Below are positions 22,020-35,753 of a DNA stretch of 64,000 nt, piece after piece. The notes beneath the pieces are model-generated. The model did not search any database and was not told where the DNA came from. It worked only from the letters and a program-made list of their open reading frames with translations. The position numbers were made by a program, and so were the translations under genes. The first letter of the stretch is position 1; each line of letters opens with the position of its first letter. Source of the stretch: Climacium dendroides (taxonomy: Eukaryota; Streptophyta; Bryopsida; Hypnales; Climaciaceae); the NCBI GenBank assembly GCA_950106755.1, contig CATNNA010000006.1:1426001-1490000 (forward strand). The letters are read 5' to 3'.

Positions 22020-24631
22020 TTATATCGGTTTGACGTGCAAGCATGTCCAAAAACGTAACACACAAGTTGCAATTGTTCAAAATAATTAGGATTCATGGAA
22101 AAACATAATTTTAAGACAAACCAGCCCATTGCTTTCTTACACTGTCTTCTTCATTTGAAATGAATTTGAAAACAAATACTCTATAAATCATGCTGTATTT
22201 AATGAAACCCAAACCAATAAATTATATCGGTTTGACGTGCAAGCATGTCCAGAAACGTAACACACAAGTTGCAATTGTTCAAAATAATTAGAATTCATGG
22301 AAATACTTAATTTTAAGACAACCCAGCCTATTGCTTTCATACATTGTCTTTGACATTTGAAATGGATTACAAAACAAATACTCTAGAAATCATGCTGTAT
22401 TTAATAGAAACCAAACCAATAAATTATATCGGTTTGACGTGCAAGCATGTCCAAAAACGTAACACACAAGTTGCAATTGTTCAAAATAATTAGGATTCAT
22501 GGAAAAACATAATTTTAAGACAAACCAGCCTATTGCTTTCTTACACGGTCTTCTTCATTTGAAATGAATTTCAAAACAAATACTCTATAAATCATGCTGT
22601 ATTTAATGAAACCCAAACCAATAAATTATATCGGTTTGACGTGCAAGCATGTCCAGAAACGTAACACACAAGTTGCAATTGTTCAAAATAATTAGAATTC
22701 ATGGAAATACTTAATTTTAAGACAGCCCAGCCTATTGCTTTCATACATTGTCTTTGACATTTGAAATGGATTACAAAACAAATACTCTAGAAATCATGCT
22801 GTATTTAATAGAAACCAAACCAATAAATTATATCGGTTTGACGTGCAAGCATGTCCAAAAACGTAACACACAAGTTGCAATTGTTCAAAATAATTAGGAT
22901 TCATAGAAAAACATAATTTTAAGACAAACCAGTCTATTGGTTTCCTACAGTGTCTTCTTCATTTGATATGGATTTCAAAACAAATACTCTAGAAATCATG
23001 CTGTATTTAATAAAACCCAAACCAATAAATTAGATCGGTTTGACGTGCAAGCATGTCCAAAAACGTAACAAACAAGTTGCAATTGTTCAAAATAATTAGG
23101 ATTCATGGAAAAACATAATTTTAAGACAAACCAGCCTATTGCTTTCTTACACGGTCTTCTTCATTTGAAATGAATTTCAAAACAAATACTCTATAAATCA
23201 TGCTGTATTTAATGAAACCCAAACCAATAAATTATATCGGTTTGACGTGCAAGCATGTCCAGAAACGTAACAAACAAGTTGCAATTGTTCAAAATAATTA
23301 GGATTCATGGAAAAACATAATTTTAAGACAAACCAGCCTATTGCTTTCTTACACGGTCTTCTTCATTTGAAATGAATTTCAAAACAAATACTCTATAAAT
23401 CATGCTGTATTTAATAGAAACCAAACCAATAAATTATATCGGTTTGACGTGCAAGCATGTCCAAAAACGTAACACACAAGTTGCAATTGTTCAAAATAAT
23501 TAGGATTCATGGAAAAACATAATTTTAAGACAAACCAGCCTATTGCTTTCTTACACGGTCTTCTTCATTTGAAATGAATTTCAAAACAAATACTCTATAA
23601 ATCATGCTGTATTTAATGAAACCCAAACCAATAAATTATATCGGTTTGACGTGCAAGCATGTCCAGAAACGTAACACACAAGTTGCAATTGTTCAAAATA
23701 ATTAGAATTCATGGAAATACTTAATTTTAAGACAACCCAGCCTATTGCTTTCATACATTGTCTTTGACATTTGAAATGGATTTCAAAACAAATACTCTAG
23801 AAATCATGCTGTATTTAATAAAACCCAAACCAATAAATTAGATCGGTTTGACGTGCAAGCATGTCCAAAAACGTAACACACAAGTTGCAATTGTTCAAAA
23901 TAATTAGGATTCATGGAAAAACATAACTTTAAGACAAACCAGTCTATTGGTTTCCTACAGTGTCTTCTTCATTTGATATGGATTTCAAAACAAATACTCT
24001 AGAAATCATGCTGTATTTAATAAAACCCAAACCAATAAATTAGATCGGTTTGACGTGCAAGCATGTCCAAAAACGTAACACACAAGTTGCAATTGTTCAA
24101 AATAATTAGGATTCATGGAAAAACTTAACTTGAAGACAAACCAGTCTATTGCTTTCCTACAGTGTCTTCTTCATTTGATATGGATTTCAAAACAAATACT
24201 CTAGAAAATCATGCTGTATTTAATAAAACCAAACCAATAAATTAGATCGGTTTGACGTGCAAGCATGTCCAAAAACGTAACAAACAAGTTGCAATTGTTC
24301 AAAATAATTAGGATTCATGGAAAAACATAACTTGAAGACAAACCAGTCTATTGCTTTCCTACAGTGTCTTCTTCATTTGATATGGATTTGAAAACAAATA
24401 CTCTAGAAATCATGCTGTATTTAATAAAACCCAAACCAATAAATTATATCGGTTTGACATGCAAGCATGTCCAAAAACGTAACACACAAGTTGCAATTGT
24501 TCAAAATAATTAGGATTCATGGAAAAACTTAACTTGAAGACAAACCAGTCTATTGCTTTCCTACAGTGTCTTCTTCATTTGATATGGATTTCATTCAAAT
24601 ATTCTAGAAATCATGCTGTATTTAATAAAAC

Positions 24632-27600
24632 CCAAACCAATAAATTATATCGGTTTGACGTGCAAGCATGTCCAAAAACGTAACACACAAGTTGCAATTG
24701 TTCAAAATAATTAGGATTCATGGAAAAACATAATTTTAAGACAAACCAGCCTATTGCTTTCTTACACTGTCTTCTTCATTTGAAATGAATTTGAAAACAA
24801 ATACTCTATAAATCATGCTGTATTTAATGAAACCCAAACCAATAAATTATATCGGTTTGACGTGCAAGCATGTCCAGAAACGTAACACACAAGTTGCAAT
24901 TGTTCAAAATAATTAGAATTCATGGAAATACTTAATTTTAAGACAACCCAGCCTATTGCTTTCATACATTGTCTTTGACATTTGAAATGGATTACAAAAC
25001 AAATACTCTAGAAATCATGCTGTATTTAATAGAAACCAAACCAATAAATTATATCGGTTTGACGTGCAAGCATGTCCAAAAACGTAACACACAAGTTGCA
25101 ATTGTTCAAAATAATTAGGATTCATGGAAAAACATAATTTTAAGACAAACCAGCCTATTGCTTTCTTACACGGTCTTCTTCATTTGAAATGAATTTCAAA
25201 ACAAATACTCTATAAATCATGCTGTATTTAATGAAACCCAAACCAATAAATTATATCGGTTTGACGTGCAAGCATGTCCAAAAACGTAACACACAAGTTG
25301 CAATTGTTCAAAATAATTAGAATTCATGGAAATACTTAATTTTAAGACAACCCAGCCTATTGCTTTCATACATTGTCTTTGACATTTGAAATGGATTTCA
25401 AAACAAATACTCTAGAAATCATGCTGTATTTAATAAAACCCAAACCAATAAATTAGATCGGTTTGACGTGCAAGCATGTCCAAAAACGTAACACACAAGT
25501 TGCAATTGTTCAAAATAATTAGGATTCATGGAAAAACATAACTTTAAGACAAACCAGTCTATTGGTTTCCTACAGTGTCTTCTTCATTTGATATGGATTT
25601 CAAAACAAATACTCTAGAAATCATGGTGTATTTAATAAAACCCAAACCAATAAATTAGATCGGTTTGACGTGCAAGCATGTCCAAAAACGTAACAAACAA
25701 GTTGCAATTGTTCAAAATAATTAGGATTCATGGAAAAACTTAACTTGAAGACAAACCAGTCTATTGCTTTCCTACAGTGTCTTCTTCATTTGATATGGAT
25801 TTCAAAACAAATACTCTAGAAATCATGCTGTATTTAATAAAACCCAAACCAATAAATTAGATCGGTTTGACGTGCAAGCATGTTCAAAAACGTAACCAAC
25901 AAGTTGCAATTGTTCAAAATAATTAGAATTCATGGAAAAACATAACTTTAAGACAAACCAGTCTATTGCTTTCCTACAGTGTCTTCTTCATTTGATATGG
26001 ATTTCAAAACAAATACTCTAGAAATCGTGCTGTATTTAATAAAACCCAAACCAATAAATTATATCGGTTTGACGTGCAAGCATGTCCAGAAACGTAACAC
26101 ACAAGTTGCAATTGTTCAAAATAATTAGAATTCATGGAAATACTTAATTTTAAGACAACCCAGCCTATTGCTTTCATACATTGTCTTTGACATTTGAAAT
26201 GAATTTGAAAACAAATACTCTATAAATCATGCTGTATTTAATGAAACCCAAACCAATAAATTATATCGGTTTGACGTGCAAGCATGTCCAGAAACGTAAC
26301 ACACAAGTTGCAATTGTTCAAAATAATTAGAATTCATGGAAATACTTAATTTTAAGACAACCCAGCCTATTGCTTTCATACATTGTCTTTGACATTTGAA
26401 ATGGATTTCAAAACAAATACTCTAGAAAATCATGCTGTATTTAATAAAACCAAACCAATAAATTAGATCGGTTTGACGTGCAAGCATGTCCAAAAACGTA
26501 ACAAACAAGTTGCAATTGTTCAAAATAATTAGGATTCATGGAAAAACTTAACTTGAAGACAAACCAGTCTATTGCTTTCCTACAGTGTCTTCTTCATTTG
26601 ATATGGATTTGAAAACAAATACTCTAGAAATCATGCTGTATTTAATAAAACCCAAACCAATAAATTAGATCGGTTTGACGTGCAAGCATGTTCAAAAACG
26701 TAACCAACAAGTTGCAATTGTTCAAAATAATTAGAATTCATGGAAAAACATAACTTTAAGACAAACCAGTCTATTGCTTTCCTACAGTGTCTTCTTCATT
26801 TGATATGGATTTCAAAACAAATACTCTAGAAATCGTGCTGTATTTAATAAAACCCAAACCAATAAATTATATCGGTTTGACGTGCAAGCATGTCCAGAAA
26901 CGTAACACACAAGTTGCAATTGTTCAAAATAATTAGAATTCATGGAAATACTTAATTTTAAGACAACCCAGCCTATTGCTTTCATACATTGTCTTTGACA
27001 TTTGAAATGAATTTGAAAACAAATACTCTATAAATCATGCTGTATTTAATGAAACCCAAACCAATAAATTATATCGGTTTGACGTGCAAGCATGTCCAGA
27101 AACGTAACACACAAGTTGCAATTGTTCAAAATAATTAGAATTCATGGAAATACTTAATTTTAAGACAACCCAGCCTATTGCTTTCATACATTGTCTTTGA
27201 CATTTGAAATGGATTTCAAAACAAATACTCTAGAAAATCATGCTGTATTTAATAAAACCAAACCAATAAATTAGATCGGTTTGACGTGCAAGCATGTCCA
27301 AAAACGTAACAAACAAGTTGCAATTGTTCAAAATAATTAGGATTCATGGAAAAACTTAACTTGAAGACAAACCAGTCTATTGCTTTCCTACAGTGTCTTC
27401 TTCATTTGATATGGATTTGAAAACAAATACTCTAGAAATCATGCTGTATTTAATAAAACCCAAACCAATAAATTAGATCGGTTTGACGTGCAAGCATGTC
27501 CAAAAACGTAACACACAAGTTGCAATTGTTCAAAATAATTAGGATTCATGGAAAAACTTAACTTGAAGACAAACCAGTCTATTGCTTTCCTACAGTGTCT

Positions 27601-30504
27601 TCTTCATTTGATATGGATTTCAAAACAAATACTCTAGAAAATCATGCTGTATTTAATAAAACCAAACCAATAAATTAGATCGGTTTGACGTGCAAGCATG
27701 TCCAAAAACGTAACAAACAAGTTGCAATTGTTCAAAATAATTAGGATTCATGGAAAAACTTAACTTGAAGACAAACCAGTCTATTGCTTTCCTACAGTGT
27801 CTTCTTCATTTGATATGGATTTGAAAACAAATACTCTAGAAATCATGCTGTATTTAATAAAACCCAAACCAATAAATTATATCGGTTTGACATGCAAGCA
27901 TGTCCAAAAACGTAACACACAAGTTGCAATTGTTCAAAATAATTAGGATTCATGGAAAAACTTAACTTGAAGACAAACCAGTCTATTGCTTTCCTACAGT
28001 GTCTTCTTCATTTGATATGGATTTCATTCAAATATTCTAGAAATCATGCTGTATTTAATAAAACCCAAACCAATAAATTATATCGGTTTGACGTGCAAGC
28101 ATGTCCAAAAACGTAACACACAAGTTGCAATTGTTCAAAATAATTAGGATTCATGGAAAAACATAATTTTAAGACAAACCAGCCCATTGCTTTCTTACAC
28201 TGTCTTCTTCATTTGAAATGAATTTGAAAACAAATACTCTATAAATCATGCTGTATTTAATGAAACCCAAACCAATAAATTATATCGGTTTGACGTGCAA
28301 GCATGTCCAGAAACGTAACACACAAGTTGCAATTGTTCAAAATAATTAGAATTCATGGAAATACTTAATTTTAAGACAACCCAGCCTATTGCTTTCATAC
28401 ATTGTCTTTGACATTTGAAATGGATTACAAAACAAATACTCTAGAAATCATGCTGTATTTAATAGAAACCAAACCAATAAATTATATCGGTTTGACGTGC
28501 AAGCATGTCCAAAAACGTAACACACAAGTTGCAATTGTTCAAAATAATTAGGATTCATGGAAAAACATAATTTTAAGACAAACCAGCCTATTGCTTTCTT
28601 ACACGGTCTTCTTCATTTGAAATGAATTTCAAAACAAATACTCTATAAATCATGCTGTATTTAATGAAACCCAAACCAATAAATTATATCGGTTTGACGT
28701 GCAAGCATGTCCAGAAACGTAACACACAAGTTGCAATTGTTCAAAATAATTAGAATTCATGGAAATACTTAATTTTAAGACAGCCCAGCCTATTGCTTTC
28801 ATACATTGTCTTTGACATTTGAAATGGATTACAAAACAAATACTCTAGAAATCATGCTGTATTTAATAGAAACCAAACCAATAAATTATATCGGTTTGAC
28901 GTGCAAGCATGTCCAAAAACGTAACACACAAGTTGCAATTGTTCAAAATAATTAGGATTCATAGAAAAACATAATTTTAAGACAAACCAGTCTATTGGTT
29001 TCCTACAGTGTCTTCTTCATTTGATATGGATTTCAAAACAAATACTCTAGAAATCATGCTGTATTTAATAAAACCCAAACCAATAAATTAGATCGGTTTG
29101 ACGTGCAAGCATGTCCAAAAACGTAACAAACAAGTTGCAATTGTTCAAAATAATTAGGATTCATGGAAAAACATAATTTTAAGACAAACCAGCCTATTGC
29201 TTTCTTACACGGTCTTCTTCATTTGAAATGAATTTCAAAACAAATACTCTATAAATCATGCTGTATTTAATGAAACCCAAACCAATAAATTATATCGGTT
29301 TGACGTGCAAGCATGTCCAGAAACGTAACAAACAAGTTGCAATTGTTCAAAATAATTAGGATTCATGGAAAAACATAATTTTAAGACAAACCAGCCTATT
29401 GCTTTCTTACACGGTCTTCTTCATTTGAAATGAATTTCAAAACAAATACTCTATAAATCATGCTGTATTTAATAGAAACCAAACCAATAAATTATATCGG
29501 TTTGACGTGCAAGCATGTCCAAAAACGTAACACACAAGTTGCAATTGTTCAAAATAATTAGGATTCATGGAAAAACATAATTTTAAGACAAACCAGCCTA
29601 TTGCTTTCTTACACGGTCTTCTTCATTTGAAATGAATTTCAAAACAAATACTCTATAAATCATGCTGTATTTAATGAAACCCAAACCAATAAATTATATC
29701 GGTTTGACGTGCAAGCATGTCCAGAAACGTAACACACAAGTTGCAATTGTTCAAAATAATTAGAATTCATGGAAATACTTAATTTTAAGACAACCCAGCC
29801 TATTGCTTTCATACATTGTCTTTGACATTTGAAATGGATTTCAAAACAAATACTCTAGAAATCATGCTGTATTTAATAAAACCCAAACCAATAAATTAGA
29901 TCGGTTTGACGTGCAAGCATGTCCAAAAACGTAACACACAAGTTGCAATTGTTCAAAATAATTAGGATTCATGGAAAAACATAACTTTAAGACAAACCAG
30001 TCTATTGGTTTCCTACAGTGTCTTCTTCATTTGATATGGATTTCAAAACAAATACTCTAGAAATCATGCTGTATTTAATAAAACCCAAACCAATAAATTA
30101 GATCGGTTTGACGTGCAAGCATGTCCAAAAACGTAACACACAAGTTGCAATTGTTCAAAATAATTAGGATTCATGGAAAAACTTAACTTGAAGACAAACC
30201 AGTCTATTGCTTTCCTACAGTGTCTTCTTCATTTGATATGGATTTCAAAACAAATACTCTAGAAAATCATGCTGTATTTAATAAAACCAAACCAATAAAT
30301 TAGATCGGTTTGACGTGCAAGCATGTCCAAAAACGTAACAAACAAGTTGCAATTGTTCAAAATAATTAGGATTCATGGAAAAACATAACTTGAAGACAAA
30401 CCAGTCTATTGCTTTCCTACAGTGTCTTCTTCATTTGATATGGATTTGAAAACAAATACTCTAGAAATCATGCTGTATTTAATAAAACCCAAACCAATAA
30501 ATTA
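24632..30504 (+). repeat. Large duplicated block, copy 2 (about 5.87 kb)
   Basis: This is the partner of 18574-24446 at a lag of 6,058 bp. Only 185 bp separates the copies, so they are essentially tandem: a 30-monomer unit in which the last monomer of the second copy is missing. At 30505 the sequence instead continues with a C2 unit and five monomers resembling 28078-29176. Within the block lie the second copies of the 9-mer and of the 4-mer doublet (25857-27472). Confidence 0.88.
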
Positions 30505-31600
30505 GATCGGTTTGACGTGCAAGCATGTCCAGAAACGTAACACACAAGTTGCAATTGTTCAAAATAATTAGGATTCATGGAAAAACATAATTTTAAGACA
30601 AACCAGCCTATTGCTTTCTTACACTGTCTTCTTCATTTGAAATGAATTTGAAAACAAATACTCTATAAATCATGCTGTATTTAATGAAACCCAAACCAAT
30701 AAATTATATCGGTTTGACGTGCAAGCATGTCCAGAAACGTAACACACAAGTTGCAATTGTTCAAAATAATTAGAATTCATGGAAATACTTAATTTTAAGA
30801 CAACCCAGCCTATTGCTTTCATACATTGTCTTTGACATTTGAAATGGATTACAAAACAAATACTCTAGAAATCATGCTGTATTTAATAGAAACCAAACCA
30901 ATAAATTATATCGGTTTGACGTGCAAGCATGTCCAAAAACGTAACACACAAGTTGCAATTGTTCAAAATAATTAGGATTCATGGAAAAACATAATTTTAA
31001 GACAAACCAGCCTATTGCTTTCTTACACGGTCTTCTTCATTTGAAATGAATTTCAAAACAAATACTCTATAAATCATGCTGTATTTAATGAAACCCAAAC
31101 CAATAAATTATATCGGTTTGACGTGCAAGCATGTCCAGAAACGTAACACACAAGTTGCAATTGTTCAAAATAATTAGAATTCATGGAAATACTTAATTTT
31201 AAGACAGCCCAGCCTATTGCTTTCATACATTGTCTTTGACATTTGAAATGGATTACAAAACAAATACTCTAGAAATCATGCTGTATTTAATAGAAACCAA
31301 ACCAATAAATTATATCGGTTTGACGTGCAAGCATGTCCAAAAACGTAACACACAAGTTGCAATTGTTCAAAATAATTAGGATTCATAGAAAAACATAATT
31401 TTAAGACAAACCAGTCTATTGGTTTCCTACAGTGTCTTCTTCATTTGATATGGATTTCAAAACAAATACTCTAGAAATCATGCTGTATTTAATAAAACCC
31501 AAACCAATAAATTAGATCGGTTTGACGTGCAAGCATGTCCAAAAACGTAACAAACAAGTTGCAATTGTTCAAAATAATTAGGATTCATGGAAAAACATAA
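30502..31600 (+). repeat. Partial repeat of 28078-29176 at a lag of 2,424 bp
   Basis: The units C2, B with GATTAC, C, B with GACAGCCC and GATTAC, and the ATTCATAGAA/ATTGGTTTCC unit reappear in the same order 12 monomers after 28078. ATTCATAGAA at 31381 matches 28957. The first unit differs (CCAGAAACG against CCAAAAACG, GCCTATTG against GCCCATTG). Similarity ends at 31601, where AACATAACTTTAAG replaces AACATAATTTTAAG and the AAAGCAG family begins. Confidence 0.82.
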
Positions 31601-33329
31601 CTTTAAGACAAAGCAGTCTATTGCTTTCCTACAGTGTCTTCTTCATTTGATATGGATTTCAAAACAAATACTCTAGAAATCATGCTGTATTTAATAAAAC
31701 CCAAAAAAATAAATTAGATCGGTTTGACGTGCAAGCATGTCCAAAAACGTAACACACAAGTTGCAATTGTTCAAAATAATTAGGATTCATGGAAAAACAT
31801 AATTTTAAGACAAACCAGCCTATTGCTTTCTTACACGGTCTTCTTCATTTGAAATGAATTTCAAAACAAATACTCTATAAATCATGCTGTATTTAATGAA
31901 ACCCAAACCAATAAATTATATCGGTTTGACGTGCAAGCATGTCCAAAAACGTAACACACAAGTTGCAATTGTTCAAAATAATTAGGATTCATGGAAAAAC
32001 ATAACTTTAAGACAAAGCAGTCTATTGCTTTCCTACAGTGTCTTCTTCATTTGATATGGATTTCAAAACAAATACTCTAGAAATCATGCTGTATTTAATA
32101 AAACCCAAAAAAATAAATTAGATCGGTTTGACGTGCAAGCATGTCCAAAAACGTAACACACAAGTTGCAATTGTTCAAAATAATTAGGATTCATGGAAAA
32201 ACATAATTTTAAGACAAACCAGCCTATTGCTTTCTTACACGGTCTTCTTCATTTGAAATGAATTTCAAAACAAATACTCTATAAATCATGCTGTATTTAA
32301 TGAAACCCAAACCAATAAATTATATCGGTTTGACGTGCAAGCATGTCCAAAAACGTAACACACAAGTTGCAATTGCTCAAAATAATTAGAATTCATGGAA
32401 ATACTTAATTTTAAGACAACCCAGCCTATTGCTTTCATACATTGTCTTTGACATTTGAAATGGATTACAAAACAAATACTCTAGAAATCATGCTGTATTT
32501 AATAAAACCCAAACCAATAAATTAGATCGGTTTGACGTGCAAGCATGTCCAAAAACGTAACAAACAAGTTGCAATTGTTCAAAATAATTAGGATTCATGG
32601 AAAAACATAACTTTAAGACAAAGCAGTCTATTGCTTTCCTACAGTGTCTTCTTCATTTGATATGGATTTCAAAACAAATACTCTAGAAATCATGCTGTAT
32701 TTAATAAAACCCAAAAAAATAAATTAGATCGGTTTGACGTGCAAGCATGTCCAAAAACGTAACAAACAAGTTGCAATTGTTCAAAATAATTAGGATTCAT
32801 GGAAAAACATAACTTTAAGACAAACCAGTCTATTGCTTTCCTTCAGTGTCTTCTTCATTTGAAATGAATTTGAAAACAAATACTCTATAAATCATGCTGT
32901 ATTTAATAAAACCCAAACCAATAAATTATATCGGTTTGACGTGCAAGCATGTCCAAAAACGTAACACACAAGTTGCAATTGTTCAAAATAATTAGGATTC
33001 ATGGAAAAACATAATTTTAAGACAAACCAGCCTATTGCTTTCTTACACTGTCTTCTTCATTTGAAATGAATTTGAAAACAAATACTCTATAAATCATGCT
33101 GTATTTAATGAAACCCAAACCAATAAATTATATCGGTTTGACGTGCAAGCATGTCCAAAAACGTAACACACAAGTTGCAATTGTTCAAAATAATTAGAAT
33201 TCATGGAAATACTTAATTTTAAGACAACCCAGCCTATTGCTTTCATACATTGTCTTTGACATTTGAAATGGATTACAAAACAAATACTCTAGAAATCATG
33301 CTGTATTTAATAAAACCCAAACCAATAAA
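31512..33329 (+). repeat. Zone IV 9-mer, copy 1 (1,818 bp)
   Basis: Units: AAAGCAG (31512), C (31714), AAAGCAG (31916), C (32118), B with TTGCTCAAAA and GATTAC (32320), AAAGCAG (32522), TTCCTTCAG unit with AATTTGAAAAC (32724), C2 (32926) and B with GATTAC (33128). The order AAAGCAG, C, AAAGCAG, C, B, AAAGCAG is repeated from 33330 at a lag of 1,818 bp (AAGCAG 31611/33429, 32015/33833, 32621/34439). The AAAGCAG marker is absent left of this block. Confidence 0.87.
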
Positions 33330-33531
33330 TTAGATCGGTTTGACGTGCAAGCATGTCCAAAAACGTAACACACAAGTTGCAATTGTTCAAAATAATTAGG
33401 ATTCATGGAAAAACATAACTTTAAGACAAAGCAGTCTATTGCTTTCCTACAGTGTCTTCTTCATTTGATATGGATTTCAAAACAAATACTCTAGAAATCA
33501 TGCTGTATTTAATAAAACCCAAAAAAATAAA
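33330..33531 (+). repeat. AAAGCAG monomer with seven-A tail (zone IV marker)
   Basis: This is a type A-derived unit with AACATAACTTTAAGAC, AAAGCAGTC instead of AAACCAGTC, and CCCAAAAAAATAAATTAG instead of CCCAAACCAATAAATTAG. Both changes travel together in ten units between 31512 and 37975 and nowhere else in the window. The CC to AA change makes a run of seven A. It is the clearest zone-specific marker. Confidence 0.9.
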
Positions 33532-33733
33532 TTAGATCGGTTTGACGTGCAAGCATGTCCAAAAACGTAACACACAAGTTGCAATTGTTCAAAATAATTA
33601 GGATTCATGGAAAAACATAATTTTAAGACAAACCAGCCTATTGCTTTCTTACACGGTCTTCTTCATTTGAAATGAATTTCAAAACAAATACTCTATAAAT
33701 CATGCTGTATTTAATGAAACCCAAACCAATAAA

Positions 33734-35147
33734 TTATATCGGTTTGACGTGCAAGCATGTCCAAAAACGTAACACACAAGTTGCAATTGTTCAAAATAAT
33801 TAGGATTCATGGAAAAACATAACTTTAAGACAAAGCAGTCTATTGCTTTCCTACAGTGTCTTCTTCATTTGATATGGATTTCAAAACAAATACTCTAGAA
33901 ATCATGCTGTATTTAATAAAACCCAAAAAAATAAATTAGATCGGTTTGACGTGCAAGCATGTCCAAAAACGTAACACACAAGTTGCAATTGTTCAAAATA
34001 ATTAGGATTCATGGAAAAACATAATTTTAAGACAAACCAGCCTATTGCTTTCTTACACGGTCTTCTTCATTTGAAATGAATTTCAAAACAAATACTCTAT
34101 AAATCATGCTGTATTTAATGAAACCCAAACCAATAAATTATATCGGTTTGACGTGCAAGCATGTCCAAAAACGTAACACACAAGTTGCAATTGCTCAAAA
34201 TAATTAGAATTCATGGAAATACTTAATTTTAAGACAACCCAGCCTATTGCTTTCATACATTGTCTTTGACATTTGAAATGGATTACAAAACAAATACTCT
34301 AGAAATCATGCTGTATTTAATAAAACCCAAACCAATAAATTAGATCGGTTTGACGTGCAAGCATGTCCAAAAACGTAACAAACAAGTTGCAATTGTTCAA
34401 AATAATTAGGATTCATGGAAAAACATAACTTTAAGACAAAGCAGTCTATTGCTTTCCTACAGTGTCTTCTTCATTTGATATGGATTTCAAAACAAATACT
34501 CTAGAAATCATGCTGTATTTAATAAAACCCAAAAAAATAAATTAGATCGGTTTGACGTGCAAGCATGTCCAAAAACGTAACAAACAAGTTGCAATTGTTC
34601 AAAATAATTAGGATTCATGGAAAAACATAACTTTAAGACAAACCAGTCTATTGCTTTCCTTCAGTGTCTTCTTCATTTGAAATGAATTTGAAAACAAATA
34701 CTCTATAAATCATGCTCTATTTAATGAAACCCAAACCAATAAATTATATCGGTTTGACGTGCAAGCATGTCCAGAAACGTAACACACAAGTTGCAATTGT
34801 TCAAAATAATTAGAATTCATGGAAATACTTAATTTTAAGACAACCCAGCCTATTGCTTTCATACATTGTCTTTGACATTTGAAATGGATTTCAAAACAAA
34901 TACTCTAGAAAAACATGCTGTATTTAATAAAACCAAACCAATAAATTAGATCGGTTTGACGTGCAAGCATGTCCAAAAACGTAACAAACAAGTTGCAATT
35001 GTTCAAAATAATTAGGATTCATGGAAAAACTTAACTTGAAGACAAACCAGTCTATTGCTTTCCTACAGTGTCTTCTTCATTTGATATGGATTTCAAAACA
35101 AATACTCTAGAAATCATGCTGTATTTAATAAAACCCAAACCAATAAA
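33734..35147 (+). repeat. 7-mer HOR, copy 1 (1,414 bp)
   Basis: Units: AAAGCAG (33734), C (33936), B with TTGCTCAAAA and GATTAC (34138), AAAGCAG with AACAAAC (34340), TTCCTTCAG/ATGCTCTATTT unit (34542), B with CCAGAAACG (34744) and A (34946). The B unit has a private AGAAAAACATG where its copies have AGAAAATCATG. The first four overlap the second copy of the 1,818-bp 9-mer, so two HOR frames are nested here. Confidence 0.86.
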
Positions 35148-35753
35148 TTATATCGGTTTGACGTGCAAGCATGTCCAAAAACGTAACACACAAGTTGCAA
35201 TTGTTCAAAATAATTAGGATTCATGGAAAAACTTAACTTGAAGACAAACCAGTCTATTGCTTTCCTACAGTGTCTTCTTCATTTGATATGGATTTCAAAA
35301 CAAATACTCTATAAATCATGCTGTATTTAATAAAACCCAAACCAATAAATTATATCGGTTTGACGTGCAAGCATGTCCAAAAACGTAACACACAAGTTGC
35401 AATTGTTCAAAATAATTAGGATTCATGGAAAAACATAATTTTAAGACAAACCAGCCTATTGCTTTCTTACACTGTCTTCTTCATTTGAAATGAATTTGAA
35501 AACAAATACTCTATAAATCATGCTGTATTTAATGAAACCCAAACCAATAAATTATATCGGTTTGACGTGCAAGCATGTCCAAAAACGTAACACACAAGTT
35601 GCAATTGTTCAAAATAATTAGAATTCATGGAAATACTTAATTTTAAGACAACCCAGCCTATTGCTTTCATACATTGTCTTTGACATTTGAAATGGATTAC
35701 AAAACAAATACTCTAGAAATCATGCTGTATTTAATAAAACCCAAACCAATAAA
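35148..35753 (+). repeat. 3-mer block, copy 1 (606 bp)
   Basis: Three units separate two 7-mers: type A with TATAAATC (35148), C2 (35350) and B with GATTAC and AATAAAACCC (35552). The same three recur at 38582-39187 after the third 7-mer, a lag of 3,434 bp. The pattern along 33734-39187 is therefore 7, 3, 7, 7, 3 monomers. Confidence 0.84.

Larger units (their letters stand above)
18574..24446 (+). repeat. Large duplicated block, copy 1 (about 5.87 kb)
   Basis: Every rare marker in this block has a partner 6,058 bp downstream: ATCATGGTG 19561/25619, GATTTCATTCAAAT 21961/28019, CAGCCCATTG 22121/28179, GACAGCCCAG 22721/28779, ATTCATAGAA 22899/28957 and AACATAACTTGAAG 24331/30389. The lag equals 30 monomers minus 2 bp, explained by two 1-bp deletions within it. 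Matching starts just after AATAGAAACC at 18573 and stops at the TTATATC/TTAGATC difference at 24447. I saw no mismatch in the marker comparisons, but did not align every base. Confidence 0.88.
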
